Of a stretch of DNA of 60,000 nt, positions 22,550 through 33,729 are shown piece by piece. Position numbers and translations under genes: made by a program. How positions within the stretch are numbered: the stretch's first letter is position 1; each line of letters begins with the position of its first letter. Location: contig CM043964.1 of the NCBI GenBank assembly GCA_014529385.2, positions 105,691,087-105,751,086 on the forward strand. Reading direction: 5' to 3'. The notes beneath the pieces are model-generated. The model worked only from the letters and a program-made list of their open reading frames with translations, was not told where the DNA came from and made no database searches. The DNA comes from Adiantum capillus-veneris (taxonomy: Eukaryota; Streptophyta; Polypodiopsida; Polypodiales; Pteridaceae).

Positions 22550-22985
22550 TAAGCACAATTTCACTTATGAGCACTTCAAAGTACTAAAAAATGATTCAAA
22601 GTGCATGGAAATGACTCATAGTGCATGAAAACTAATAAAAAACCAAGTAAATCACTTAGATGCTAGCACTTTTGAGCACTTTTAAGCTATTTGAATCACT
22701 ATACAGCTTTTATAAGCACTTTGAAGCACCTGTAGGAACTTTTTAGCAGTTCTTTGTATTTGAAGTAGTTCTAGGAATTTCCAAAGTGCTTGAATATTGA
22801 TAAAAACACTTCTAAATCACTTATATTCTATCACTTGTGAGCACTTCCAAGCATTTTATGGCATCTTCCAGCACTAAAGTGCTTCAAAGTGCTTAACAAG
22901 GGCTTTTTGAAGCACTTTAGAGCTAATTAAAAGTGCCCTCAAGTGCTTAGTCCTTACAAGCTTTAATAAGAACTTTGATTGTACT
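22550..22985. repeat. Second GCACTT-rich degenerate array
   Basis: AGCACTT, AGTGCTT and AAGTGCTTCAAAG words recur every 15-30 bases in both orientations, without a clean period. It resembles a decayed form of the 1369-2090 array. Confidence 0.6.
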
Positions 22986-23663
22986 AAAGAGATCAAGAGA
23001 CTTCTCTACGGAACCACCTTGGCTCGCTTGGCCAAGGCCCTAAACCATTGCCTTGGGCTGATAGGGGTTAGCCTTTGCCTTGGTAGGCTAGTAGGCTTTT
23101 GGAACCCCTTCTTGAGGGTTCAAGGAGCCGAGAGTCATACCTAGACTTGCCTTGGGGTGGTAGCTTTGTATTGTGTTTTATTTTTTTCAATGAATGACAA
23201 ATTCAAAACTTCCATGAGCTTCAAAAAAGCTGTGATAATGTACTAATAGATTAGGAGCTTTTTTATAGCCCATAGACATGATAGACTTGAATGCCTTATT
23301 AAGAGTAGGCATCTAGTTTTTAGACTAGTAGGTTTATGACCTTGCATTAGCCTAGGGTCATAATTGATTGCTTGTGTTTCATGCATAAAACTGAAATTTC
23401 AAGTGGTTTAATCTTCATGATAGCTTGAGTGTTTTTTTGCTTTATGTTGTTTAGTTTTTGACTATGATTCACCCATCTTTTAGAAGCAAAAAATTCACTT
23501 TGCATGATTGTTCATTGTACTTGGTGTTTTTTTAATTCTTATTGGCCTTTGATGCTCATTACTTGTTCTTATGTTTTGCAACTGAACATTTCTTCCATGG
23601 ACTTGCTTTCTACCATGTCACCGTGTTTTGATTCATCGGCACATGAGGATGTGTGCCAAATTA
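22986..23663. other. Unassigned DNA, possibly the 3' internal end of an LTR element
   Basis: No gene supported. It ends at a polypurine tract (23664-23677), so the last few hundred bases may be internal sequence of the element whose LTR follows. A local repeat, CTTGGCTCGCTTGGCC with CCTTGGGCTGATAGG, lies near 23020-23065. Confidence 0.35.
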
Positions 23664-23677
23664 GGAAGGGGGAAATG
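23664..23677 (+). promoter_or_regulatory. Polypurine tract of an unrelated LTR element
   Basis: AGGAAGGGGGAAA directly precedes TGTTAGAAGC, the usual arrangement at the 5' edge of a 3' LTR. Confidence 0.55.
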
Positions 23678-24645
23678 TTAGAAGCAGGGATAACACAAGG
23701 TACACCGATTATGCATCAAGCAAGAGATATGCTATGGATGTGCATAATATTTCCTATTCACTTTGTATAAGGTCTTGGGCTCATTGGGAGTTTCATAGTT
23801 GTATATGCTAGCTAGAGGGCTAAAAATTAAACCCATAGTAGAAGGGATTGTGGTGAAAGGATTTATAAGGAAGCCTTTATGCAAGGAGGCTTCATTCTTG
23901 AATATCCACTCTTGAGGATCCACTTTTGAGAGCTCTCTCTCTCTTGAGTGTTCACTCTATGGATGGCCTAACCTTGAGCTTAATTCCCATGCTTAAGAGG
24001 CTAGTGCTAATTCATTGTAATTAGAGAAACTATTCTTAATCTAATCTCTACTTTATCATTCTTCTATTCCATTATGTCATGAAGTAGTTTCACCTTTCTC
24101 ATTACTCTAGATTTGAGTGTGTGTGATGACCTTTTACTTATTAACCACTCTTATCCTTCTATGAGCATTCCATTTGTGATATTTAACATCTCTAATTAGG
24201 TTGATTAAGTTGGTTCTTAGTCTTGTGATTAGTGTATGTGCCCTATTGTTTGCTTGTGTGTGGATGGGTTTTATGAAACTCTAGCACCATTCAACTTGTG
24301 TGTGTAGCTTTTGATGAAGCACCTTGATTGGCATGTAGTGATTGGAGAGGCCAACACCACAATGCAATAGTGTGTGCTTGTCATGAGTGTGCTTTGGGAT
24401 TTTAGTCTATGGTAAGTCGAACTTCAATGGGCTTAAAATGTGTGTAGGAGATGCTTGGTTGATGATGTGATTAGAGTTAGTGATCCATGGATAATCTCTA
24501 TTGCATTGGATGAGCATACTCTTGAATCCTCTCATTTGATACGTTTGATGCTCGTGCTTCCATGCCATAGCCGGGTTGCCGATCCTAGGACTGATAATTT
24601 TGTTGGTCTTGGGTTGATTAGGCTATGCTACAATTTCCCCCAACA
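23678..24645 (+). repeat. Probable 3' LTR of an otherwise missing element
   Basis: Starts TGTTAGAAGC after a polypurine tract, has TTTATAAGG (TATA-like) at about 23860, and ends CCCCCAACA at 24645, where a gypsy gag fragment of opposite strand begins. Sequence is unlike the Element A LTR. No 5-bp target duplication fits the edges, so the element appears truncated or rearranged, and the exact right edge is inferred. Confidence 0.5.
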
Positions 24646-24654
24646 CCAATAGAT

Positions 24655-27004
24655 CCGATCATGCTCCATGGTTTGGATGCTTTGGGTTCTTCAAGTGGAT
24701 AGTATCCTATTTTTGTCATATATCCACTAGGTTCCTTGTAATATGTTGGGATTGGTACTAGTGCTTTCTCCTCATGCTCTTCTATAGTTGTTGCATATCT
24801 GACTCCTATAGGTCTTGTTCCTAGTAGTGGGGGTTGTTGTTCTAAAACTGGTTGTGGTCTTTCAACTCCTAATGGTCAGAAAATAATTCCTATTGTGTAT
24901 CTCGGCACTGGTGGGGCTTGAGCTTGTGCTACTTGGACTTGTGGGGCATACTGGTATTCTTTTACATACCCCTTGTTTTAATATCACCCCTCAATCACGT
25001 GATTTGTTCATTTTTGCTCTATTAAACACCACTTAGGCTGCTTAGCCTACAACTTAGCAAATGGATTAATCCTCTTGAGCACCTCTTCAATGATTTGTTC
25101 TTGATTTAACAGAGAATTGGATTTTTTTTCTGACTTAACAAATTTCGATCTATATACTGTGGCAAAGACTCATAATCTAAATCCTTGTATTCTCCTTTCT
25201 TGTAGACATCACAATTATCTACCAAGTAGAGAGCTTCTTTCGTCAACTCATTGAATGTGGTTCTCTTTTTCATGTGTAGGTCTTTCTTCAGATCTGCATT
25301 CTCTACCCTTGGATAACAATGAGCATTAACCTTGATTTGGTTGGTAGTTTTCGCATATCTCTTCAGTCGTAAGGATTTTCTTCGTATGGATTCCCCTTCT
25401 TTCTGCTTGAACTTGTGGATTTTCAAGATGGTGTTGTGAGCTATCCCCCTTCGAGAGAATTCCTCAATAAATTTGTAAAATACCTCCTCAATCGACTTGA
25501 AATCTCTACATTCTTTGGAATCAAACTAGGTGGTTGCGTCCTCTTCAAGGGTTAGTCCAAATCTTGCAAATTGCATTGGAAAGTCTAGGACTTCCTCAGC
25601 TCTAATGATATGCACACATGATGCCACGTGATCCCTCAAATCTCTATTTCTAGAATATTTCTTGTTTACCCACTTCTTGACCTGAGATGATCTGATCCTA
25701 TAGTGATATATCAATCTAAGAATAGAGTCTCCCAGTCCTCCTCTATTATCTTTTTTTGGCCTAGGGTATGGTAAGTGTTCCTCCCTAGGGATGCTCCTAA
25801 TCCATAATTTCTAGATGGTCTTGTAGGTGGTCGTTGCTCTCTTTGGACCCTTTCTTCTTGTTCTCGTTCTTGATGTGGCACTTTGGTCCTTGTCGGATTT
25901 GACATTCTTGTACTACTCTCATCCTGGTATTGCTGATGGAGTAATGGTATTGGTGGTGCTCCTAGCCCTGTCATGACTTGATAACCACCTCTATATGTGT
26001 TTTGCTTTGGTGTTGCATATTGCTCAATCCATGCTTGAAATGATAGCAGTGTGGCCTATGGGTTTTGAGGGTTGGGTAGTGGTAATCCAGTGGTATGCGA
26101 CATGGTATCATAGTATTTTGAGAAGGGATGTGTGGATTTTCTAGGGGTATGTGTGGGCTTTTGCTTCTCTGCAGAAGCCTGTGTCAACAATTCAAGCGTT
26201 ATCACCCTTTTTACATCCCGTGGTGGATGGATTGGCTCATATTCTTGTTTATATTTATTGACAAAAATGATATTGGTTCTTGTTACCGTGTCATAAGAAA
26301 CTAAGTACAGGACCTTGTCTATGCTTAATTCATTTACATGGGGTTCCATGCAACGGTAGTAAGAGATGACCCTCCCATCTCTTTGCTTCTATATGCCACT
26401 ATTTTCATGAATTATAGTCACTCTTGCCACTCTCTTCATAAATGTAAAAGGCTCCTGGAGGGTTAAGTTTAGGAGGTAGTTCTTGGGTCTCCACATGGCC
26501 ATCTTCCCTTTTTCCACGTTGCCTCCATACTGATTGTAGTTTTTTGGGTCTCTGAAAATGAGGTAGTGGCTCTCTTCTTAATCATGGAATCTATCACCAT
26601 CATTGTTTACTAGGATTATTTATAATCCTCTAGAAGACCATTCTTCAATACAAATGCACTGACATCCGCAAGCATCCGGATAAACTAGGGCTCCATGGGA
26701 GTTTGTTCCCTTCAGGAACATTGCCGTGTATTCTGGTGTGGTCAAAGGGGTTTGGGAAGTGCTATCCCCTTTAGCCCTCTCCTATTGAAAGCCTCCTAGT
26801 TGCTGGTTAGCCATCCAATGATATGATTTTTTTGGAAGAGGTGTCAGTATCACTACCCTCTTCTATGATTGGAGCTAAGAGATCTATCTTAGCTTGGTTT
26901 ACTCTCTTCTCCTTTGATATTGGACACCCTTGGTCAGTTGTTACTCTACCATCTCTTAGAAGATACCTAAACGATATCAAATACACGAAAAAATAATGAC
27001 ACAC
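24655..27004 (-). pseudogene. gag: gag fragment of another Ty3/gypsy element
   Basis: Reading the minus strand from 27004: DLLAPIIEEGSDTDTSSKK; MEPHVNELSIDKVLYLVSYD (26349-26056); a Pro/Arg/Gln-rich stretch (25974-25711); LDFPMQFARFGLTLEEDA (25714-25526); KIHKFKQKEGESIRRKSL and ELTKEALYLVDNCDV (25426-25106); then a proline-rich tail to about 24660. This matches the order of gag in Element A but is clearly divergent. Stops separate the pieces. It ends at the LTR edge at 24645. No RT follows, so it is an orphan fragment. Confidence 0.75.
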
Positions 27005-27981
27005 TCTTGCAAAAATCCCAACCTCTTATCTGTGAGGTTAGCTAACCCCTTATGCAACCTTTGCTCTCGGGTAACTTGGATACCTATGTACACAAGATCA
27101 AGCACTTTGCCTCTTGTCCCTTTGAGTGATTAGTCCAATTTTATCTCCGGAATCTCCACTGAAATTCAAAGAGTTATAAAATTTTTGAAACTTAGGTCAA
27201 GAATTTGACAAATCAAGGCATAATCCTTTAACAAGGTCTTGAGAGTGATTCTGGAGTCTGTTTGGTTCAACCAAGGTATTTTTGGAAACCTTTCAAGATA
27301 GCCTCTAAGATGGTATGACCAAAGTTTTAAACTAGAACAAATGGCAACAACCGTGTTAGTTGCCTCTAGTGAACTTTCTGAACCTAGGCAATTTCTGCTG
27401 GCTAGTTTCTGTCTGATGAGTCTTTTGACACTCTGTATGAAGTGTTTGAATGATTTTCAATGACTATTTGGTCAATTATCAGAATTTGGCCGTTGTCCTT
27501 CAGTTTTTGGGTGATTATATGAGCTTTTACTGGTTCAAATAACTCACGGAAGGTATATGGGTGATGGCATGTATAGGTGGTACCACTTTTGGCACCTTTG
27601 GTGGTACCACTAATAGCCCCCTAATAGCCCATAGGAGGAGGCAACTTGAGTGTTTTTCAAATTTAAAAATAGAGAGAGAGGAAAACTATGTTTTTAAGGG
27701 TATTAAGGTATTACAAAAGCATGCAAGGTGTACATGTGTATCTAGCTAATATATTTGGATGACTACAGCCCACATGTGTGGCCTCCCATACTTTCAAAAG
27801 GGCATTAATGTAAAGTTGTGGCCCCTGCTAGTCTCCTCAGTGCCGTCCTTTGTACAAGCTTTGAGAATCTTCTTGCATTTCTTTTAGACTCAAATTATTG
27901 CATCAAACCTTGCACCTTGCTACTTTGCCTCTATGTTCTTAGCACAATCTCCCTGTCATTTGATCTTCACTACACGCAAAA
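27005..27981. other. No supported gene
   Basis: About 1 kb. The stretch near 27560-27660 repeats TGGTACCACTTTTGGCACC-like words but shows no domain. The last 200 bases could be promoter of the exon at 27982. Confidence 0.4.
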
Positions 27982-28296
27982 ATGAGCACTCCCTCCAAGA
28001 GGAAAACACCCTCATGGAGGTCTAAGAGAGAGTTCGACAAACCTGCAGAGTTTGTTCAAATGACTCCTTCCACCGTGCCGGAATCTGCATGTGCAAATTA
28101 TCAATCTCTCTCTAAAAGTGGCCCCTTACAACTAAGTCTGCTCAGAAAGGTATTGTGCTACCTCACCTTATCTATATGCAATGCATGTAATGAGTGCATG
28201 TTAGAGTCATTTCTATGCACATGCAAATCAATTTTGGTGCAACAAAACTTTCTCCAACTCTTATTGGCAACATCTTTAGAGTACCTGACATTGTTA
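27982..28296 (+). pseudogene. Possible first exon of a gene cut by the LTR at 28297
   Basis: ATG at 27982 begins a basic, Ser/Thr-rich N-terminus (MSTPSKRKTPSWRSKREF) that runs to about 28148, where AGAAAGGTATTG offers a donor. 150 bp further on the Element B LTR begins. No domain recognised and no second exon found. The case rests on composition and the plausible start; it may be chance. Confidence 0.25.
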
Positions 28297-29205
28297 TGTG
28301 GGACGCATTTCTAACCTCACAATGCTATCTTATTGTAGTATTAGCGAGAACTACGATTAAATTATCAACCATCCATGGTATGAAGGTGAATCGACTAGTG
28401 CATAGAGGCTACAAGAGGGTGTCAATCTCTCGGAAAACAACTAACAACTCGCATCTAGTTCAAGCTACACTCAAGTGACTAAAATCACCAAAAGCCAATC
28501 GCTCATCGGCAAACAAATTACATTTGTTGAAGCATCAAATGACATCCAAATGTAATGAAACTTCTAGGACATGTTTATAAGACCTAAGCACACATGATTA
28601 TAAGACCTAAGCACACATGCTTATTGTCTCAAACCCCACTTTAGGTCAAGTTCCAAAATCGCGATTATTAACAGCAGTGGATTTTTGACCTAGTCGTTTT
28701 TGACCCAGAATGCATCTAAATGCTTAGCAATGATGTCTCAATACCCCGCCTATGCTTAGTTTTTGATTTGAAAGTGTAAATTCCTAGTTATGATGAAATA
28801 GTCCGCGGGTCGACGATGCCAAAAACTACGAAATATTGTGATGTGTTTATGTCAATGCGTAGAGCTCTTACCTGCGGTTGTAAATGCAACAAACACGACT
28901 ACAATGTGACAACCGAGGAGGGAGTAGGAAGCATGAGAAGGAGAGGAGTGAGCATCGTTAGCTCACGCTGTGTATTTCATTATCCAAAACTTGATAATAA
29001 CTTACAAAAATTGGCTTTTATACCTTAGCCAAAGTTTTCGGTGGTCAAAACTAATAATCTAGGAGTTGTACCAAAGATGGGTAATGACAGGTTGATACAA
29101 TCTAGAAGCTTGTAGCCTCGGCTCATCAATTACAAAGTTTACGAGAAAATAGGAATTACAATATTCTCGATTTATCAAAACAATAAGTATATTACAATGA
29201 GAACA
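28297..29205 (-). repeat. 3' LTR of Element B (909 bp, minus strand)
   Basis: Reads on the minus strand from TGTTCTCATTG (29205) to GTCCCACA (28297) and aligns with both Element A LTRs. It lacks about 43 bases just after the first four (the AGCAGC...AAGA segment), carries a TATAAAAG box and the half-palindrome AATCGCGATT near 28660. A polypurine tract lies directly upstream. The five bases beyond its end on the minus strand are TAACA; the matching duplication was not found because the 5' part is missing. Confidence 0.9.
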
Positions 29206-29231
29206 TTTCCCCCCTCCTCGCATGTGTCGTT
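29206..29231 (-). promoter_or_regulatory. Polypurine tract and ORF3 end of Element B
   Basis: Minus strand reads ACGACACATGCGAGG then AGGGGGGAAA before the LTR, matching the same place in Element A (ACGACACAGACGAGG). Homology stops at 29231, where the gag-only element begins. Confidence 0.8.
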
Positions 29232-29738
29232 GGTGCAACCAAAGTTGGTCCAAGCTATGATATGGTCTATGCCAAGAAAAGGTAGCAGGCACGTGCAGTG
29301 CAAAAGGCTAGGACAGGTACCAAGGCCCCAGGCAGCCAAAGGATAGCGGGAAGGTATGTCTAAAGCAGTTTTTTAGGCCAAAGGTGTGCTGCAAAGATCC
29401 AAGCAGGTTGGTGGCCTTATGTGCCCGAGATGTGGATTTTATGTGCTAGAATGTGGTCTTCAGTGTGCTCTAGAAGCCGGTCCAGACGACTTGTCAAACG
29501 AAGCCCCGGTGCTCAAGATATTGCAGTTTAAAGAAAGAGTATATAGTAGATCTCCGACGGACAGGGCAGCTGGGACCAGGTGGACCGGGATGGTGTCAGT
29601 ATATACATGTGTAGTGCTTGAGTTGTGGAGAATATCTGTCTTCTCAAATTGTGAATCGGAGCTATGGATAGCAAGATATGGTTAGTTTTTTCCTGGGGCC
29701 AACGGGTCTCTGCTCATTTGACCGCATTGGAGGACGTT
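29231..29738 (+). repeat. Truncated LTR copy of the gag-only element
   Basis: Matches the first roughly 0.5 kb of the LTR at 29739 (AAAGTTGGTCCAAGC; AGGCCAAAGGTGTGCTGCAAAGA; GAAGCCGGTCCAGACG), then ends at CGCATTGGAGGACG as the next LTR starts. Possibly left by unequal recombination. Confidence 0.65.
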
Positions 29739-31687
29739 GGTGCAGCCAAAGTTGGTCCAAGCTAGGAGATGGTCAATGCCAGGCAGAGACATCATGTGAG
29801 TGTAGTGCAAAAGGTTAGGGCAGGTACCAAACCCCTAGGCAGCCCAAGGATAGCGGAGGTGTATGCTTGAAGCACTTTTTTAGGCCAAAGGTGTGCTGCA
29901 AAGATCCAAGAAGGTTGGTGGCCAACTATGTCCAAGATGTGGGTTTTTTGTGCTATAATGTAGTGATCAGTGTGCTCTAGAAGCCGGTCTAGACGGCTCG
30001 TCAAACGGAGCCCCGGTGCTCAAGATATTGCGATTTAAAGTTGAAGTGTGTAGTAGATCCCCGACGGACAAGGCAGCTAGGGAGAGGTGGCCCGGGCTGA
30101 TGTCAGTGCATTTGTGTGTAGTGCTCGAGTTGTGGAGCATTCCTGTCTTCTCGGAATGCGAATCGGAGCTCTGGATAGCAAGATATGGTCAGGTGAAGAT
30201 TTTCCGGGAGCCGGGTCTGAGCCCATCTCACTGCATTGGGAGATGTGCCATCTAGTAGTTTTTTGAGCCTCACCAAGGTTCTCGGTGGGAGGGTTACCAT
30301 GTGGAGCTAGTCGGAATCGATTGCACGTCAATCGGATGTTTGGTCGGCCAAATACCAGGAGATGAAGTCGGAAGCCTTGGACAATGAAAGGTTGCAGATG
30401 ATTTTTTTGGTTTTTTGGTGGCCTTGTTGAGCGGGCCTGGGAAAGTCAAGAGATAATTAGGATTGTGTGGATCCATGCCAGCAATACGAGCTTTCGGTCG
30501 GGTCTTATGGCTCGAGTATCAGGCTTGGGAGCAGTACGTTATACTCATTTGAAAGCGGTAAAAAATGAAGGTTTTTGAAGGTTGGTGGAGATTCAAAGGA
30601 GTTCACAGGGGCAAGCCTTGTGAGGCTGCCACGTGGCAAGAAGAGTGATCCCACATGTGGGCGCGCAACGGATGAGCTCGGGCTATATGGGCTGGGGCGC
30701 ATGCCTCTCATTGGTATCACAATGTGAAGTGGAGGAGCTCCATGAGATCGTGGGTAATGGCGATGGTGGCCCGTAGGCGCTGCACAGGCGATGGGTGGCC
30801 GAATACGGCGGTTTTGGAGGTGAGCAAGGTGGCGACAGGGTGGCGCGCGCAAGTAGTAGCGGCGGAGTCCGGTGGTGACGGTGATGACATGGGAGCCTCG
30901 ATAGGGAATGGTCCCGCGAGCCCATGGGGCACCAAAATTTTAAAGAAGAAGGGAAGGAGCAATAGCGACATCGCTATTGCCCCCCCCCCCCCCCCCCCTC
31001 GTGTAAGGAAAAAGTCCCACAGCAGTAGGGAAAGTGAGAGAGAATGAGAGAATGTCTAAAAGAGCCCGCCATGTGTCGGAAAGAGGACAAACATGCTAAA
31101 ATGGGTGCTCCCCCTCTAAAAAGAGGTCTTTTTAATCATTTTTGGGGGCTTTTTGTTGCCTCGTGAGGCTTGGGAGCCAAAGGGAAAAGAGCCAAGGGTG
31201 GTTGTTATCTCAAGAGGGCCGAGAGGGCGCCTCCCCCGATGTGTTTTGTGAAGCCGAGTGCGGCTATAGTGTTTTTTTGAGCAGGGAGTGAGTTCCCCCG
31301 TTGAAAACGGGCGTCTCTTGTCGTGCTACTTCCTTTCCCCCCCCTTTCTCCTGCTCTGTTCTGTTGCATGTGATGCTGGGTGTGTGATGGCGTGTGCGCC
31401 ACCCCCGATGAGTGTGTGTGCAAAGAGAGAGAGAGAGAGAGTGTGTGTGTGGTATGTGTGAAAGGATAGGCGATGATTGCATCCGTTTTGTGGGTGCGGG
31501 TTGATTGGTGGTCTATTTGAGTGCGTGTGCGCTGCGGTGAGCCAAGCTGTGTTTGATCGTGTGTGCGATAGTATGAATTCTGTGAGTCGAAGGTGCTCAC
31601 TAAGTGGATTGGGGTGCTGTGTGTGCTCTGAGCTATAGAGAGGCCCTTTTGTTTGTGCCGGGCGTGTTCCCCCATTCCCCCTCTCCA
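29739..31687 (+). repeat. 5' LTR of the gag-only element (about 1.95 kb)
   Basis: Starts TGGTGCAGCC and matches 33730-35322 up to about 31228. It ends near CTCTCCA at 31687, just before TGGTGCCCCTATGG, a possible primer-binding site. It contains a 9-bp-stem hairpin (CAATAGCGA-CA-TCGCTATTG) followed by an 18-base C run at about 30965-31000, and an (AG)n/(GT)n run at 31430-31452. The right edge is inferred. Confidence 0.55.
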
Positions 31688-31800
31688 TCTTCTGGTGCCC
31701 CTATGGAGGAGTATGATTATGCTCCTAGTTGAAGTCGAAGCAGTGATTTTTGTGATGCCAAAGGTGCGGCCTTTGAAGAGCAGGTACTGCTAGTGATGGC

Positions 31801-33542
31801 TTGGGCAGGATTCCCATTCTCACTGGGGTTGAAGATGCGGAAACTTGGCTTCAAGACTACGGTTTGTTCGTGTTAAAGAGCGGTTTATCGAGAAAGGATA
31901 GTGCGATACAGGTGTTCCCGCTCCTGGTTCGTGGTAAAGCTAGGCTATGGTTCGATGGCCTGGGTGAAGAAGAAAAAGCAGATTGTAAAGCCCTGGAGGC
32001 GGCTTTTCGAAGCAGATTTGTAGCGGATGCGCAACTAGATGAAGTAAAGCGAAAGCTAGACACTTTAAAGCAAAGCTTGGAGGGTGATTTTCAAGCATTC
32101 AAGTGGGAGTTCAAAGCCTTTTGGGGAAAGTTAATCAAGTAACAGCTGCAGAGAATGCCAGTTTTTTGAAATTGTGTAAATTCATGGATTGCCTGCATGA
32201 GGAAGTGAGAGATAAGGTGGAAATAGATGGTCCAATGTTATATGAAGAGGCAGTAGCTCTAGCGAAAGGGCGAACCAAGAAGATTTTGAAGAAGCGTGAG
32301 GCTAGGCAGGGTTTGCCAAGTGCAGTGATGCTTAAGCAGTGTGAGACAGTGGTAGCCAAGCCATAGGTGATTGAAAGAGAAGTGCAGGTGCGAGAAGAAC
32401 CGAGGGTTCTTTGGCTACAAAGAGACAAGTTGGTTCCTATGCCGAAGATGCCGGCTAGAGCAGTTCAAATGGTGGAGGAAGTGCAGGTGGTTCCAGAGTG
32501 GGCAAAGGAAGTGCTACCAAGTTCGAGTGAAGCTGTTGAAGCTCCATTGAAGTGAGGTAAAGAGCAAAGAGTGCGGTTTGCAGACGAGATTGAAGCGGTG
32601 AAGCTAGAGGAGATTTCGAAGCTTGAAACCGAAGAGGAGGCTATGTCGAGTGATAGTAGCTCTATGGACGCTGATACGAGTTGGGAGACCGAATCATCCC
32701 AATCCAGGTATGATGAGTTTGACCTCTTACATGTGAGTGGAGAGGCAGTGAATGTGTGTGAAGAGCAGCAGGAAGTGCAAACCGAAGTGCTTAGTGAAGA
32801 CCGAGCGGAGGAATTTAGCCCTACATGTGGTGGAGAGCAGGTAAAGCTGGTGTGCAGTGCCATGCTAATGGCTATGTTGATGAAGATAGCGGTGGAATAT
32901 GCCATAGTGGTGTAGCAGGTGCAAAGTTGTGCTAAAAGGTGTGAAGCAGTTGTACCTATGGAAGAGAACGAGGAGGATGCAGAAGTAGAAGAGCAGGTGG
33001 TTGAAGTCGACAAGCAAGCAGTGCTTATTGACCTTGAAGGGCCAGTTGACGAGGAGGAGCTCGACGATGCTGTAATTGAGTTCATGGCAGGTGAGAAAGG
33101 CAAAGTGGAGTCAAAGTTAGAGGTGCTTCCTATGCAATGGGTGCCCTCTATGACAGGTGATGCGGATTCCAAGGCAATGTCCAAGCTTTTTAAGGAAGTC
33201 TGTGAGTGGTGGTTGAAGGGAATGGTGATCAAGGTAGTTGTGCAATATACTGAAGAGCAGGTACTGCTAGATGAATATCTAGCTTTAGATGGATGGGAGG
33301 GCAGGTCAGGTAGGTCGCGAGTGTTGGTTGAGCAGGGTGGTGAGCACGAAAGTGATCTATTTGGTGTTCTTGGGAGTGCTTTGTTGCTAGTGGGCAGTTT
33401 GTCAAGGAGTGCTTGGAATGGTAGAAGCATGATGTTAGCAATTTGGTTATGCAGTTGGGTATGTGCCTTGGTGTGGCACTATGCAAGGTTGTTGCAGGTG
33501 GATGGAGGAGACCAATGGAAGGTATTTTACCCAGGAGGGTGA
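31801..33542 (+). pseudogene. gag: gag-like gene of the non-autonomous element (broken)
   Basis: GRIPILTGVEDAETWLQDY, VRGKARLWFDGLGEEEK, FRSRFVADAQLDEVKRKL and TLKQSLEGDFQAFK are the standard retrotransposon gag (Retrotrans_gag) helices, spanning about residues 1-110. A stop or shift at 32140 is followed by FLKLCKFMDCLHEEVRDK and LAKGRTKKILKKREAR. The rest (to 33540) is acidic with Glu/Val-rich repeats, no zinc knuckle and no protease. Stops at 32364, 32553, 32913 and 33540 divide it. The reverse-strand 321-residue frame over 32465-33430 is a shadow of these acidic codons. Confidence 0.75.
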
Positions 33543-33729
33543 TTACAGGTAAAGCAGGGGGTTGGGCAATCCGCACGAGCAAAGAAAGTGGGTAGCAGCT
33601 GCCAGTTTTGTACATATGTTAGGTGTTTTTGAAGTGTACAGAGAGTTTGTTTATGGTGTACAGTTTTTTAGTGCAATAAGGCCATGTGTGGTTGAACATA
33701 AATGTTCAACGAGGGGGTGGGCAATGATG

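Noticed and set aside
23678-24645. Solo LTR with target duplication
   Set aside because: Bases before (GGAAA) and after (CCAAT) the edges do not match, and a polypurine tract precedes it, so a truncated 3' LTR fits better.
30505-31047. Several Pro/His/Ser-rich frames in the LTRs of the gag-only element, repeated at 34594-35111
   Set aside because: They sit in LTR sequence, on both strands, with no motif; GC-rich composition keeps frames open by chance.
32465-33430. A 321-residue minus-strand frame rich in Ser and Thr
   Set aside because: It is the reverse reading of the acidic Glu-rich gag codons on the plus strand; no domain and low-complexity composition.
29739-33540. A complete autonomous retrotransposon
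   Set aside because: No RT, RNase H or integrase motif exists between the LTRs on either strand.
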